A DNA stretch of 33,536 nucleotides, taken from contig CAVBJS010000027.1 of the NCBI GenBank assembly GCA_963596015.1, forward strand, positions 1 to 33,536, in the 5' to 3' direction. Positions 22,903 through 30,628 of this stretch are shown here, piece by piece. Origin of the DNA: CAG-791 sp963596015 (GTDB lineage Bacteria; Bacillota; Clostridia; Lachnospirales; Lachnospiraceae). A model generated the notes under the pieces. The model did not search any database, had not been told where the DNA came from, and saw only the letters and a list, made by a program, of their open reading frames with translations. The position numbers and the translations under genes are program-made. Every line of letters starts with the position of its first letter. The stretch's first letter is position 1.

Positions 22903-23661
22903 ATGAAAAAGAAAAAAGAAAAGATCGTCATCACCGATTCCTTCCAGGCATGGGCCCATAAGTGGGGACGCGTCGGTACGCTCATCGCCCTGATCTATAT
23001 GATCGCTCTGCCCTTTATCGTACTGACCTGCTATGACAGTGTTCCCTCCTTTGGAGAGGTAGTGAACTTAGGCACCATCAGTATCCTGATGATCTATATC
23101 CCGGTTGGTTTCTCCGAGGCCATCAGTTATACCCCTATCCTGGGTGCTTCCTCTTATCTGACCTTTATCACCGGCAATATCATGAACTTAAAGCTTCCCT
23201 GCGCTGTCAATGCCATGAAGCTGGCTAAGAAGGAGCCCAACACTCCCGAAGGAGAGGCTATCTCCTCTGTGGCCGTAGCGGTCTGCTCCATCATGACGGT
23301 CATCATCTTAGCCCTGGCTGCCGCTCTCAGTGCCTGGATCAGCCCTGTCTTTGAGATCCCCAATGTAAAGACGGCGTCCAATTACCTGATCCCCGCCCTG
23401 TTCGGTTCCCTGACCCTTGGCCTTTTCGCCAGCACCGGCACCGGCAAAAAGGTGGTTAAAAACGGTATCATGGGCGTGGTTCCCGTCATCGTCATCATCA
23501 CTGTACTGTCTCTGATTGCCCGGATCGCTGCAGGCTCTTCCCTCTTTGGTATGGTAGGCTTCCTGATCCTGTTCATGCTGCCGGTGACCATTATCTCCTC
23601 CCGGATCATGTGGAAGAAGGGGATCATCAAGGTCGTAGACAAGGACAAAGCTGCAGAATAA
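22903..23661 (+). CDS. Polytopic membrane protein partnered with DUF5058
   Basis: 252 aa. A basic N-terminus (KKKKEK) is followed by about six to seven hydrophobic segments: roughly 26-47, 58-80, 84-98, 124-148, 160-178, 188-210 and 215-236. Conserved-looking loops include GFSEAISYTPILGASSYLTFITGNIMNLKLPCAVNAM and the cytosolic KKEPNTPEGEAISS. I do not recognise a named family. Similar size and hydropathy to the preceding DUF5058 protein suggest the two form a heteromeric permease. AAAGG lies about 12 nt before the ATG. Terminated by a strong hairpin at 23848-23880. Confidence 0.7.
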   Translation: MKKKKEKIVITDSFQAWAHKWGRVGTLIALIYMIALPFIVLTCYDSVPSFGEVVNLGTISILMIYIPVGFSEAISYTPILGASSYLTFITGNIMNLKLPCAVNAMKLAKKEPNTPEGEAISSVAVAVCSIMTVIILALAAALSAWISPVFEIPNVKTASNYLIPALFGSLTLGLFASTGTGKKVVKNGIMGVVPVIVIITVLSLIARIAAGSSLFGMVGFLILFMLPVTIISSRIMWKKGIIKVVDKDKAAE

Positions 23662-23705
23662 GAAATATGCCATCATAAAATAATCTGTCTCTATGATAGA
23701 TGCTC

Positions 23706-23749
23706 ATAAGAGATCACATTCTTTCATATATAGAAACATGATCTCTTAT
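23706..23749. repeat. AT-rich hairpin downstream of the membrane-protein pair
   Basis: ATAAGAGATCA (23706-23716) and TGATCTCTTAT (23739-23749) are perfect complements, with a further TTTC/GAAA pairing inside. No T run follows, so it is a 3' UTR structure rather than a clear terminator. Confidence 0.55.
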
Positions 23750-23847
23750 ATAAAGATTTCTTACACCAAAGTACAGCAATACAATAAAACATATATCATC
23801 ATGAAAATGCTTCCGGACATATAAGCGCTTCCGTGTATACCAAAACA

Positions 23848-23891
23848 AGAGGGCACACAGTTTTCCACTGTGTGCCCTCTCGTTTTTTATT
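23848..23891 (+). terminator. Strong terminator of the M20-DUF5058 operon
   Basis: Perfect 13-bp arms AGAGGGCACACAG (23848-23860) and CTGTGTGCCCTCT (23868-23880), then CGTTTTTT. On the minus strand TTGTTTTG follows, so it may also end the ABC operon. Confidence 0.9.
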
Positions 23892-23898
23892 CTTATAC

Positions 23899-23995
23899 TA
23901 TCCGTTTGATTAGTATATCCGTTTGATCTGTACTTGCATCTGTACTTGCATCTATTCAGCATCTATTCAGCATCCATTCGACATCTGTTCGGCAG
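23899..23995. repeat. Three successive short tandem duplications
   Basis: TATCCGTTTGAT twice (23899-23910, 23916-23927); CTGTACTTGCAT twice in exact tandem (23928-23939, 23940-23951); CTATTCAGCAT twice in exact tandem (23952-23962, 23963-23973), with degenerate further copies to 23995. They lie directly after the stop of the last ABC permease gene. Confidence 0.85.
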
Positions 23996-24003
23996 CTGCC
24001 AAT

Positions 24004-24999
24004 CTACCGCTCTTCCCGGAAGTACGCCGTACCCAGGCTTTCCGGCGGCTGATTCTCTCTCTTGTTCTTCATACTGGAGAATACCAGCACTGCCAGGGTT
24101 ACCACGTAGGGGATCATCTTGTACAGTTCCTGTACTTCCATGTGGTCCATGCCGGTAGGCAGGTACAGATACAGGATGTAAAGGCCACCGAATAAGAAGG
24201 AATCCAGGATAGCCAGATCCGGCTTCCACATGGTGAAGATAACCAGTGCGATTGCCAGCCAGCCTCTGTCACCGAAGGCGTCATTGGACCAAACGCCGCA
24301 GGCATAGTCCATAACATAGTACATACCGCCCAGACCTGCGATCATACAGCCGATGCAGGTAGCCACGTACTTGTAACGGGAAACGTCGATACCGGCTGCA
24401 TCTGCGGTGCTGGGGCCCTCGCCTACAGCACGAAGATGCAGTCCCACTCTGGTGTACTTAAAGACATATGCCGTCACCAGCGCGATGATCACTGCCAGGT
24501 AAGCTAAGAATCCGTAAGAGAGGAACAGCTTGCCGAAAGCGCCCAGGCTGCCGGCAAAGGGAAGGCTGCTGCGGAAGTATCCGCTGGTGGTGGACAGTGC
24601 GATGGAAGGCACATCACTGCCGGAGAGTTTGATCAGAGAGCCGCCGAAGAAATTACCGAAGCCCACGCCGAAGGTGGTCATAGCCAGACCGGTCACGTTC
24701 TGGTTGGCCCGCAGGGTAACTGTCAGGAAACAATACAAAAGTCCCATCAACAGAGCACCCACCAGGCAGCAGACCATAGGAATCAGGATCGCCAGCACCG
24801 GATTCACATTGCCGCCGGCTGCATTCTCATAGAGGAAAGCGCCGATGACGCCGCTGATGCCGCCTACATACATGACACCGGGGATTCCCAGGTTTAAGTT
24901 ACCGGATTTTTCCGTAATGATCTCACCGGTACATCCATATAAAAGAGGTATTCCCTGCACGATCGCTCTGGGAATAAAAGCCAGTAAAAAACTCCACAT
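24004..24999 (-). CDS. Nucleoside-type ABC importer permease (YufQ/BmpA-system, second permease)
   Basis: 331 aa BPD_transp_2-type permease with about nine membrane segments. Family marks: GIPLLYGCTGEIITEKSGNLNLGIPGVMYVGG (16-46), GLAMTTFGVGFGNFFGG, VGLHLRAVGEGPSTADAAGIDVSRYKYVATCIGCMIAGLGGMYYV (about 185-230) and the coupling-helix region within it. AAAGGAAATC lies before the ATG. Last gene of the importer operon, separated from the first permease by an unusually long 150-bp gap with a GGTCAG/CTGACC hairpin. With the other permease it forms the channel for nucleosides or purine-like compounds. Confidence 0.88.
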   Translation of the reverse strand: MWSFLLAFIPRAIVQGIPLLYGCTGEIITEKSGNLNLGIPGVMYVGGISGVIGAFLYENAAGGNVNPVLAILIPMVCCLVGALLMGLLYCFLTVTLRANQNVTGLAMTTFGVGFGNFFGGSLIKLSGSDVPSIALSTTSGYFRSSLPFAGSLGAFGKLFLSYGFLAYLAVIIALVTAYVFKYTRVGLHLRAVGEGPSTADAAGIDVSRYKYVATCIGCMIAGLGGMYYVMDYACGVWSNDAFGDRGWLAIALVIFTMWKPDLAILDSFLFGGLYILYLYLPTGMDHMEVQELYKMIPYVVTLAVLVFSSMKNKRENQPPESLGTAYFREER

Positions 25000-25149
25000 A
25001 TCGATTTCCTTTCTGCCGTAACGGCATTACTGCAAAAGCTGTAACTATTCAGCATCCATGGAGATTTTTTATTCAAACTTCCATGAGACCGGTCAGAGAT
25101 GCTCTGCACCCTGACCGTCTGCGCCGAAGGAAGGACTACGCCGTCCTCT

Positions 25150-26247
25150 CTACTTCTTCTCTGTCTTTTTACGGAACTGCAGTCTGTAGGAAATAAAGAA
25201 CTCGCAGCCGATGATGAAGAAAAGGATGATACCTGTCAGGATATCAGAGAAGGACTGGTTCAGTCCGCAGTTGGTGGAAATCTCTCCCGCACCTCTCTCC
25301 AGGAAAATGATCAGCAGACTGGAGAGGATCATGGTAAAGGGATTAAACTTGGACATCCAGGAGACCATGACGCCGGTAAAGCCCTGTCCGTTTACGATGG
25401 TGGTGGTGATGGTATGGTTGATGCCGCCTACCAGCAGAAGACCTGCCACACCGCAGAGGGCGCCGGATAAGAACATGGTCCTGCGGATGACACTGGGCAC
25501 CCGGATACCCACATAACGGGCTGTGCTGGGGCTCTCACCTACTACAGCCACTTCATAGCCGCGCTTGTTGTATTTGATATAGCAATACATGCCGACGGTG
25601 GCGATCAGGGATACCACGATGGGAAGCAGGTACTTATTGCCGAAAAGCTGCGGCAGCCAGCCGGCGCTGGTATTCTGGTTGATGATACCGATCTTGCCGG
25701 AGCCCTTGGGCACTTCCCATACCACGGTATAGTAAGCTACCAACTGGGTGGCGATATAGTTCATCATCAAGGTAGACAGGGTCTCATTAGTATTCCACTT
25801 TGCCTTAAAGAAAGCCGGGATCCATCCCCAGAGACCGCCTGCCAGAATGCTTGTGATGATCATCAGCAGGATCAACAGTGCGGAAGGGATCTTATCTCCT
25901 AAGCAAATCATACAGGCTGCTGCGGCCAGACCGCCCATCAGGACCTGTCCCTCGCCGCCGACATTCCAGAATCTCATCTTAAAGGCAGGGGTCAGTGCCA
26001 CAGCGATCAGCTGCAAGATAGCCAGGTTCTGCAGGGTGATCCAGGTCTTACGGGAAGAGCCGAAGGCACCCTGGATCATGGATGCATATACTTCCAGAGG
26101 ATTGATACCTGTGGTGATGGTGGTGATGATACCGCACAGGATCAGTGCCAGCAGGATCGCCAGCAGACGAATGCCCAGGGCCTTGCCCATGGAGATCTCA
26201 TCTCTTTTTACAATATGAAATAAGGGTTCTTTTTTCTTAGCTTTCAT
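25150..26247 (-). CDS. Nucleoside-type ABC importer permease (YufP-like, first permease)
   Basis: 365 aa, BPD_transp_2 family, about nine to ten membrane segments. Typical stretches: GINPLEVYASMIQGAFGS (47-64), FWNVGGEGQVLMGGLAAAA, TLSTLMMNYIA, GYEVAVVGESPSTARYVGIRVPSVIRRTMFLSGALCGVAGLLLVGG and QGFTGVMVSWMSKFNP. The start overlaps the ATPase gene by 11 bp with GGGAGG 6 nt upstream, so the two are translationally coupled. Pairs with the second permease downstream. Confidence 0.88.
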   Translation of the reverse strand: MKAKKKEPLFHIVKRDEISMGKALGIRLLAILLALILCGIITTITTGINPLEVYASMIQGAFGSSRKTWITLQNLAILQLIAVALTPAFKMRFWNVGGEGQVLMGGLAAAACMICLGDKIPSALLILLMIITSILAGGLWGWIPAFFKAKWNTNETLSTLMMNYIATQLVAYYTVVWEVPKGSGKIGIINQNTSAGWLPQLFGNKYLLPIVVSLIATVGMYCYIKYNKRGYEVAVVGESPSTARYVGIRVPSVIRRTMFLSGALCGVAGLLLVGGINHTITTTIVNGQGFTGVMVSWMSKFNPFTMILSSLLIIFLERGAGEISTNCGLNQSFSDILTGIILFFIIGCEFFISYRLQFRKKTEKK

Positions 26248-27772
26248 GGATACCTCCCACGCAGCTCATCAGTCTGCCCACTTCATTTTTATCGGTCGTC
26301 CTTGCATCCACGATGCCGCTCAAATGGCCGTCGCAAAGCACCAGGATCCTGTCGGAGAGCTGCAGCAGCACATCCAGATCCTCTCCTACGAAGACTACCG
26401 CCACGCCCTTCTTTTTCTGCTCATTGATCAGGTCGTAGATGGTATAGGAGGAATTGATATCCAGTCCCCGCACCGCATAAGCTGTCAGTAATACGGTAGG
26501 CGCGGAGGCGATCTCACGGCCTACCAGCACCTTCTGCACGTTACCGCCGGAGAGTCTTCTCACCGGGGTCTCAATGCCGGGGGTTACCACTTCCAGATCA
26601 TTTACAACCTTTTGGGCCAGTTCTCGAGGCTGCTTACGGTTGGTAAAAAGGGAGAGACCATCCCGGAAGGAACGCAGCATCATATTGTCGCTGATGTCCA
26701 TATTGCCCACCAGGCCCATGCCCAGACGATCCTCGGGCACGAAGGAAAGGGAGACACCCATGCGGGCGATCTTTAAGGGATCCTTGCCGATCAGCTCCTC
26801 TTTGGACGCATCGTCCTCTATATAGCAAATGGAGCCCTTCTCCGTCACCTGCAGACCGGCAATGGCTTCCAGCAGTTCCTTCTGGCCGCTGCCGGAGACA
26901 CCGGCAATGCCCAGGATCTCACCGGAATTGGCGGTAAAGGATACATCCTGCAGCTTCAGCACGCCATCTTCGTTGCGGACCGTCAGATTCCTGATCTCCA
27001 GTCTGGGCCTGGGATCTACCGGCTCCGGTCTGTCGATATTCAGGGTGATCTTATGGCCTACCATCATGTTGGTCATTTCCGTGATGTTGGTATCCTTGGT
27101 CATCATGCAGCCTTCGTACTTACCGTTTCGCAGCACGGCTACCCTGTCGGAAAGCTCTTTTACTTCATTCATCTTATGGGTGATGATGACGATGGCCTTA
27201 TTGTCCTCCCGCATCTTGCGAAGAACGCGGAAAAGCTTCTCTACCTCCTGGGGTGTCAGCACGGCGGTGGGCTCATCCAGAATCAGGATGTCGGCGCCTC
27301 TGTACAGCACCTTTACGATCTCCACCGTCTGCTTCTGGGAGACGGACATGTCGTAGATCTTCTGATCGGGGTCCACATCAAAGCCGTACTTCTCACAGAT
27401 CGCACGGATCTTGGCGGAAGCCTCTTTCACATTCAGCTTGCCCTCCAGACCCAGGATGATATTCTCCGTGGCAGTCAGCACATCGATGAGCTTAAAGTGC
27501 TGATGTACCATGCCGATGCCCAGCTTTAATGCATCCTTGGGGGACTGGATGACCTGTTCCTTGCCATCGATAAAGATCTGTCCCTCATCCGGGAAATAAA
27601 TACCGGCGATCATGTTCATCAGGGTGGTCTTGCCGCTGCCGTTTTCCCCTAACAGTGATAAAATCTCTCCCCGATAAATATCCAGGTCCACCTTTTCATT
27701 GGCCACTACTGCGCCGAAGGTCTTGGTGACGCCCCGCAGCGAAACCGCCGCTGTCCTTGTTTCCTTCTCCAT
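26237..27772 (-). CDS. Double ATP-binding protein of a nucleoside-type ABC importer (YufO-like)
   Basis: 511 aa with two fused nucleotide-binding domains, as in sugar/nucleoside importers. First domain: Walker A GENGSGKTTL, signature MSVSQKQTVEIVK, Walker B ILILDEPTAVLTPQE. Second domain has the usual altered ATP site: AGVSGSGQKEL, signature LSGGNVQKVLVGREI and Walker B-like TVLLTAYAVRGLDI, where the catalytic Glu is replaced, normal for this group. The frame stays open 79 codons upstream through a palindromic spacer; GGGAGG 5 nt before ATG 27770-27772 decides the start. Energises the two permeases that follow. Confidence 0.92.
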   Translation of the reverse strand: MEKETRTAAVSLRGVTKTFGAVVANEKVDLDIYRGEILSLLGENGSGKTTLMNMIAGIYFPDEGQIFIDGKEQVIQSPKDALKLGIGMVHQHFKLIDVLTATENIILGLEGKLNVKEASAKIRAICEKYGFDVDPDQKIYDMSVSQKQTVEIVKVLYRGADILILDEPTAVLTPQEVEKLFRVLRKMREDNKAIVIITHKMNEVKELSDRVAVLRNGKYEGCMMTKDTNITEMTNMMVGHKITLNIDRPEPVDPRPRLEIRNLTVRNEDGVLKLQDVSFTANSGEILGIAGVSGSGQKELLEAIAGLQVTEKGSICYIEDDASKEELIGKDPLKIARMGVSLSFVPEDRLGMGLVGNMDISDNMMLRSFRDGLSLFTNRKQPRELAQKVVNDLEVVTPGIETPVRRLSGGNVQKVLVGREIASAPTVLLTAYAVRGLDINSSYTIYDLINEQKKKGVAVVFVGEDLDVLLQLSDRILVLCDGHLSGIVDARTTDKNEVGRLMSCVGGIHES

Positions 27773-28133
27773 ATCTGCCTCCCTGTGCCGCAGTCTGCCT
27801 GCGGATGCTATCCCTAAAAGTAACGATATGCAAAGGTTGCTGCACAGATGTCGGCCATGCGACGACCGTTTCCATACAGCATCATGCAAAATAAAAAAAG
27901 CCGGGTCTGCCCTTGCAGGTGCTGTCAATATAAAACCGTACATGCACCCTCCGGCAGTCATCCGCCCTTTTTCTGTGGATTTGACCGGCCGTGTACCTTC
28001 CCAGTTCACGGTTCGGACGCCGACCGCACGGCAGGGACGTGAACGGTAACCATCCTCACATCCTTACATGGTCAAATCAACAGAAAAAGGGCGGCGCAGC
28101 ATATGCCGCGCCTCCCTCTGTGGCAATATCGGA
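27773..28133. other. Palindrome-rich spacer between lipoprotein and ATPase genes
   Basis: No gene seen. The main content is a 133-bp element, 27962-28094, with 25-bp terminal inverted repeats (24 of 25 match; each arm contains CCGCCCTTTTTCTGT or its complement). A GTTCACG/CGTGAAC pairing lies inside. No target duplication is obvious. 27841-27864 resembles 20316-20339. The right arm doubles as the T-tract of the lipoprotein terminator. Confidence 0.75.
28082..28112 (-). terminator. Terminator/attenuator after the binding-protein gene
   Basis: On the minus strand GGCGCGGC-ATAT-GCTGCGCC (28112 to 28093, one G-U) is followed by GCCCTTTTTCTG. It lies 22 bp after the lipoprotein stop, and partial read-through would make the binding protein more abundant than the ABC subunits. 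Confidence 0.8.
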
Positions 28134-29435
28134 TTAGTATGCAGAATCCAGCAGAGTGATGCCGTCGATCTGTACGTTGAAGTACGGAGCGGAACGGAAC
28201 TCTACGTCAGACTCATGGAAGTAGCCGTCAGCTACTACCTCGTGGTCCGGTGTGTAATCTGCATCGGTATCAATGTCTGCCTCATAGCTGTCCAGTGCCT
28301 TGCCGTCTACGGTAAAGGTAGTGGTATCAAATACGTGCAGAGTACCATCCTCTAACTGTGCCTTTACTTCGTCCAGCTTCTCCTGTGTGCCTTCTGCTGC
28401 AGCGGTGCCCAGCTCGGTCAGCTCTACAGAGCCGGTCTGCAGGGTGCCTACCCAATCGGTATCGATAGCTTCGCCGTTTGCTACGCAGTTGATAGCATAC
28501 TCAAAGTAAGGCTCCCAGTTGATTCTGGAGGATACGATGAAGGTGTTGGGGCATGCGGAAGCAGTGCTGCCGTTGTAGGATACGTCCGGAACGCCTGCGG
28601 TCTCACAAGCGGTAGGAGCGCCCATGGAGTCAGCGTGCTGACTGATCAGTACGCAGCCGTCCTCGATCAGCTTGTTAGCGCCTTCCTTCTCAGCGGTCTC
28701 ATCATACCAGGAACCGGTAAAGGTAACTTCCATGGTAGCGGTAGGGCAAACGGAACGAGCGCCCAGGAAGAAGGAAGTATAACCGGAGATAACCTCAGCA
28801 TAGGTGTAAGCACCTACATAGCCCATCTTTGCCTCATCCTCGGTGATCTCGCCGTTCTCGATCATCTCATTGAGCTTCATGCCTGCAGCTACACCAGCCA
28901 GATAACGGCCGTCGTAGATGGAAGCGAATGCATTGTGGAAGTTGTCAAGGCCTTCGGTGTGTGCCTTGGTACCGGTAGCATGGCTGAACTGTACCTCAGG
29001 GAATTCCTTAGCTGCCTCGATGATGTAATCCTCGTGGCCAAAGCTGTCTGCAAAGATAAAGCTGCAGCCTGCATCTGCCAGCTCACATGCTGCATCATAA
29101 GCTTCCTGACCCTCAGGAATGTTGGTCTTGCTGATCATCTCTACACCCAGCTTCTCACATGCAGCCTTTGCCGCATTCATGAAGTTCAGGTCGTAGGTGG
29201 AGTTCTCATCGTGAAGGAAGATAAAGCCAACCTTCATGCCCTCCAGTGCTGCACTGGTCTCTGTGCTCTCTGCTGCATCGGCATCCTCAGCAGCCTCTGC
29301 AGTCTCGGTGGACTCTGCAGCATCTGCGGTCTCAGTGGACTCTGCGGTATCTGCACTGCTGCTGGAACCACATCCAGCCAGGGCAGCTACGCTAAGAGTC
29401 ATCGCAACCAAAACACTTACGATCTTCTTTTTCAT
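28134..29435 (-). CDS. BMP-family (PnrA-like) nucleoside-binding lipoprotein
   Basis: 433 aa. Signal peptide KKKIVSVLVAMTLSVAALAGC with a clear lipobox LAGC (Cys about residue 22), so it is anchored outside the membrane. Then an unusually long Ala/Glu/Ser/Thr linker of repeated AESTETA-type units (about 27-67). The BMP domain follows: MKVGFIFLHDENSTYDLNFMNAAKAACEKLG, CELADAGCSFIFADSFGHED, NAFASIYDGRYLAGVAAGMK, GYVGAYTYAEVISGYTSFFLGAR. BMP proteins bind purine nucleosides for the adjacent ABC importer. Start ATG 29433-29435 with AGGAGAG upstream; the longer Arg-rich frame is not used. First gene of the importer operon. Confidence 0.92.
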   Translation of the reverse strand: MKKKIVSVLVAMTLSVAALAGCGSSSSADTAESTETADAAESTETAEAAEDADAAESTETSAALEGMKVGFIFLHDENSTYDLNFMNAAKAACEKLGVEMISKTNIPEGQEAYDAACELADAGCSFIFADSFGHEDYIIEAAKEFPEVQFSHATGTKAHTEGLDNFHNAFASIYDGRYLAGVAAGMKLNEMIENGEITEDEAKMGYVGAYTYAEVISGYTSFFLGARSVCPTATMEVTFTGSWYDETAEKEGANKLIEDGCVLISQHADSMGAPTACETAGVPDVSYNGSTASACPNTFIVSSRINWEPYFEYAINCVANGEAIDTDWVGTLQTGSVELTELGTAAAEGTQEKLDEVKAQLEDGTLHVFDTTTFTVDGKALDSYEADIDTDADYTPDHEVVADGYFHESDVEFRSAPYFNVQIDGITLLDSAY

Positions 29436-29572
29436 AACTCTCCTCTCCTGGCGCCGCATTGTTAGCCCGGAACCGCGGCGGCGGCGCATACGCAGCTCCG
29501 GCTGTCAGTGCCCGGCCTATCCATCCTCACCAATGTAAGGACAAAACGCCGCCTGACAACGCTTTACAAAGT

Positions 29573-29601
29573 ATAGTAATATTTCAGATTCGACGCGTCA
29601 A
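29573..29601 (-). promoter_or_regulatory. Promoter of the nucleoside importer operon
   Basis: Minus strand TTGACG (29596-29601), 17-bp spacer, TACTAT (29573-29578). Start near 29566, giving a GC-rich leader of about 130 nt. No purine-riboswitch core motifs were found in it. Confidence 0.6.
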
Positions 29602-29674
29602 TCCGGCAGATTATAGAAATTTTACCCCTTTTTTACGCTTTTTTTAGGAAAATGCGCAGATTCTGTACAACAAT

Positions 29675-29737
29675 ATAACCCGCAAGTAAGCATTTTGGCA
29701 CCTATGTCGGTGACCATCCTGCCTCTTTGCGGGTTAT
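29675..29737. ncRNA. Structured intergenic element of unknown class
   Basis: Perfect 11-bp outer stem ATAACCCGCAA (29675-29685) / TTGCGGGTTAT (29727-29737). Inside, GGCACC (29697-29702) pairs with GGTGACC (29709-29715, one bulge) around a TATGTC loop, leaving large asymmetric internal loops. No T run follows on either strand, so it is not a plain terminator. Strand and function unknown; it does not match any riboswitch core I know. Confidence 0.5.
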
Positions 29738-29770
29738 CTTATTTCTGAAGTATATTCAATTCGCGGTTGC

Positions 29771-29867
29771 TGTACAGCCCTAAGCAAATGTCAGATTCTG
29801 CGGCGGGCGCTGGAGTGATAAGCGCACTGGCGCTACTGTACACCCCTAAGCAAATGTCAAGTTCTGC
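29771..29867. repeat. 31-bp direct repeat, two copies
   Basis: 29771-29801 and 29837-29867 match at 28 of 31 positions (shared CCCTAAGCAAATGTCA and TTCTGC), 66 bp apart. No ORF with support in 29870-30001. Confidence 0.8.
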
Positions 29868-30001
29868 CGGAGATCTCCGTGCCCCGGGCCGCCTCTCGGC
29901 TCATGTATGGGCTCTGTACCCGGACGCGCTCCAACATCCTTTCACTTGATCGGCGTACAAACCGTAATTCTTTGATTCTTTGTATTATTGTTCAGACATG
30001 A

Positions 30002-30580
30002 TCAGCCTCGGAACTGAATCTCTCCGGTAGCTGCATCCATGCCGTCTACGATGGCCAGAGACTCTAAGCGAACCCCCTTGCTGCGGATCCGGGCGCCGCC
30101 GTCCTGGAAGCCTTTTTCCACGGCAATACCGATACCCTCCACTGTGGCGCCGGCCTTATTTACGATGTCCAGAAGGCCCTCCAGGGCACAGCCGTTGGCC
30201 AGGAAGTCATCGATGATCAGCACATGATCCTCCGGTCCCAAAAACTTCTTGGAGACGATGACATTGTAGACTCTCTTATGGGTAAAGGACTCGATTTCCG
30301 TCTTATAGACCTCGCCGTCAATGTTCAGAGACTTTGCCTTCTTGGCAAAGACCACCGGTGCATGGAAATGCTGGGCAGCCACACAGGCAATGCCGATGCC
30401 GGAGGCTTCCACCGTCAGGATCTTATTGATGGGACGGTCTGCGAACAGTCTCGCCCACTCCTTTCCCATTTCATTGAACAGTTCTATATCCATCTGGTGG
30501 TTCAAAAAGGAATCCACCTTCAGGATATTGCCTTCCTTTACCACACCGTCTCTGCGGATGCGCTCTTCCAGTAGCTTCAT
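30002..30580 (-). CDS. xpt: Xanthine phosphoribosyltransferase
   Basis: 192 aa, exact family size. Makes XMP from xanthine and PRPP in purine salvage. MKLLEERIRRDGVV and LKVDSFLNHQMD at the N-terminus, ILTVEASGIGIACVAA and VVFAKKAKSLNIDGEVYKTEI, and the PRPP loop VLIIDDFLANGCALEGL (about 119-135) are diagnostic of Xpt. GGAGACC precedes the ATG. It lies 48 bp after leuS on the same strand with no terminator, so it may be co-transcribed, and upstream of the nucleoside importer, a sensible salvage neighbour. No purine riboswitch precedes it. Confidence 0.95.
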   Translation of the reverse strand: MKLLEERIRRDGVVKEGNILKVDSFLNHQMDIELFNEMGKEWARLFADRPINKILTVEASGIGIACVAAQHFHAPVVFAKKAKSLNIDGEVYKTEIESFTHKRVYNVIVSKKFLGPEDHVLIIDDFLANGCALEGLLDIVNKAGATVEGIGIAVEKGFQDGGARIRSKGVRLESLAIVDGMDAATGEIQFRG

Positions 30581-30628
30581 GACAAGGTCTCCTTCAGTAT
30601 GATGTTATGGGGTTTTTCCGTACTAAAT

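Noticed and set aside
22060..22959. 299-aa open frame opposite DUF5058
   Set aside because: It is a mirror frame of two membrane-protein genes: rich in His, Asp and Gln, low complexity, no start signal.
27773..28009. 79-codon N-terminal extension of the ABC ATPase
   Set aside because: It reads through the palindromic element; GGGAGG before 27772 and normal family length fix the later start.
29436..29566. Purine riboswitch before the nucleoside importer or xpt
   Set aside because: None of the conserved junction or loop motifs was found on the coding strand, and the xpt leader is only 48 bp.
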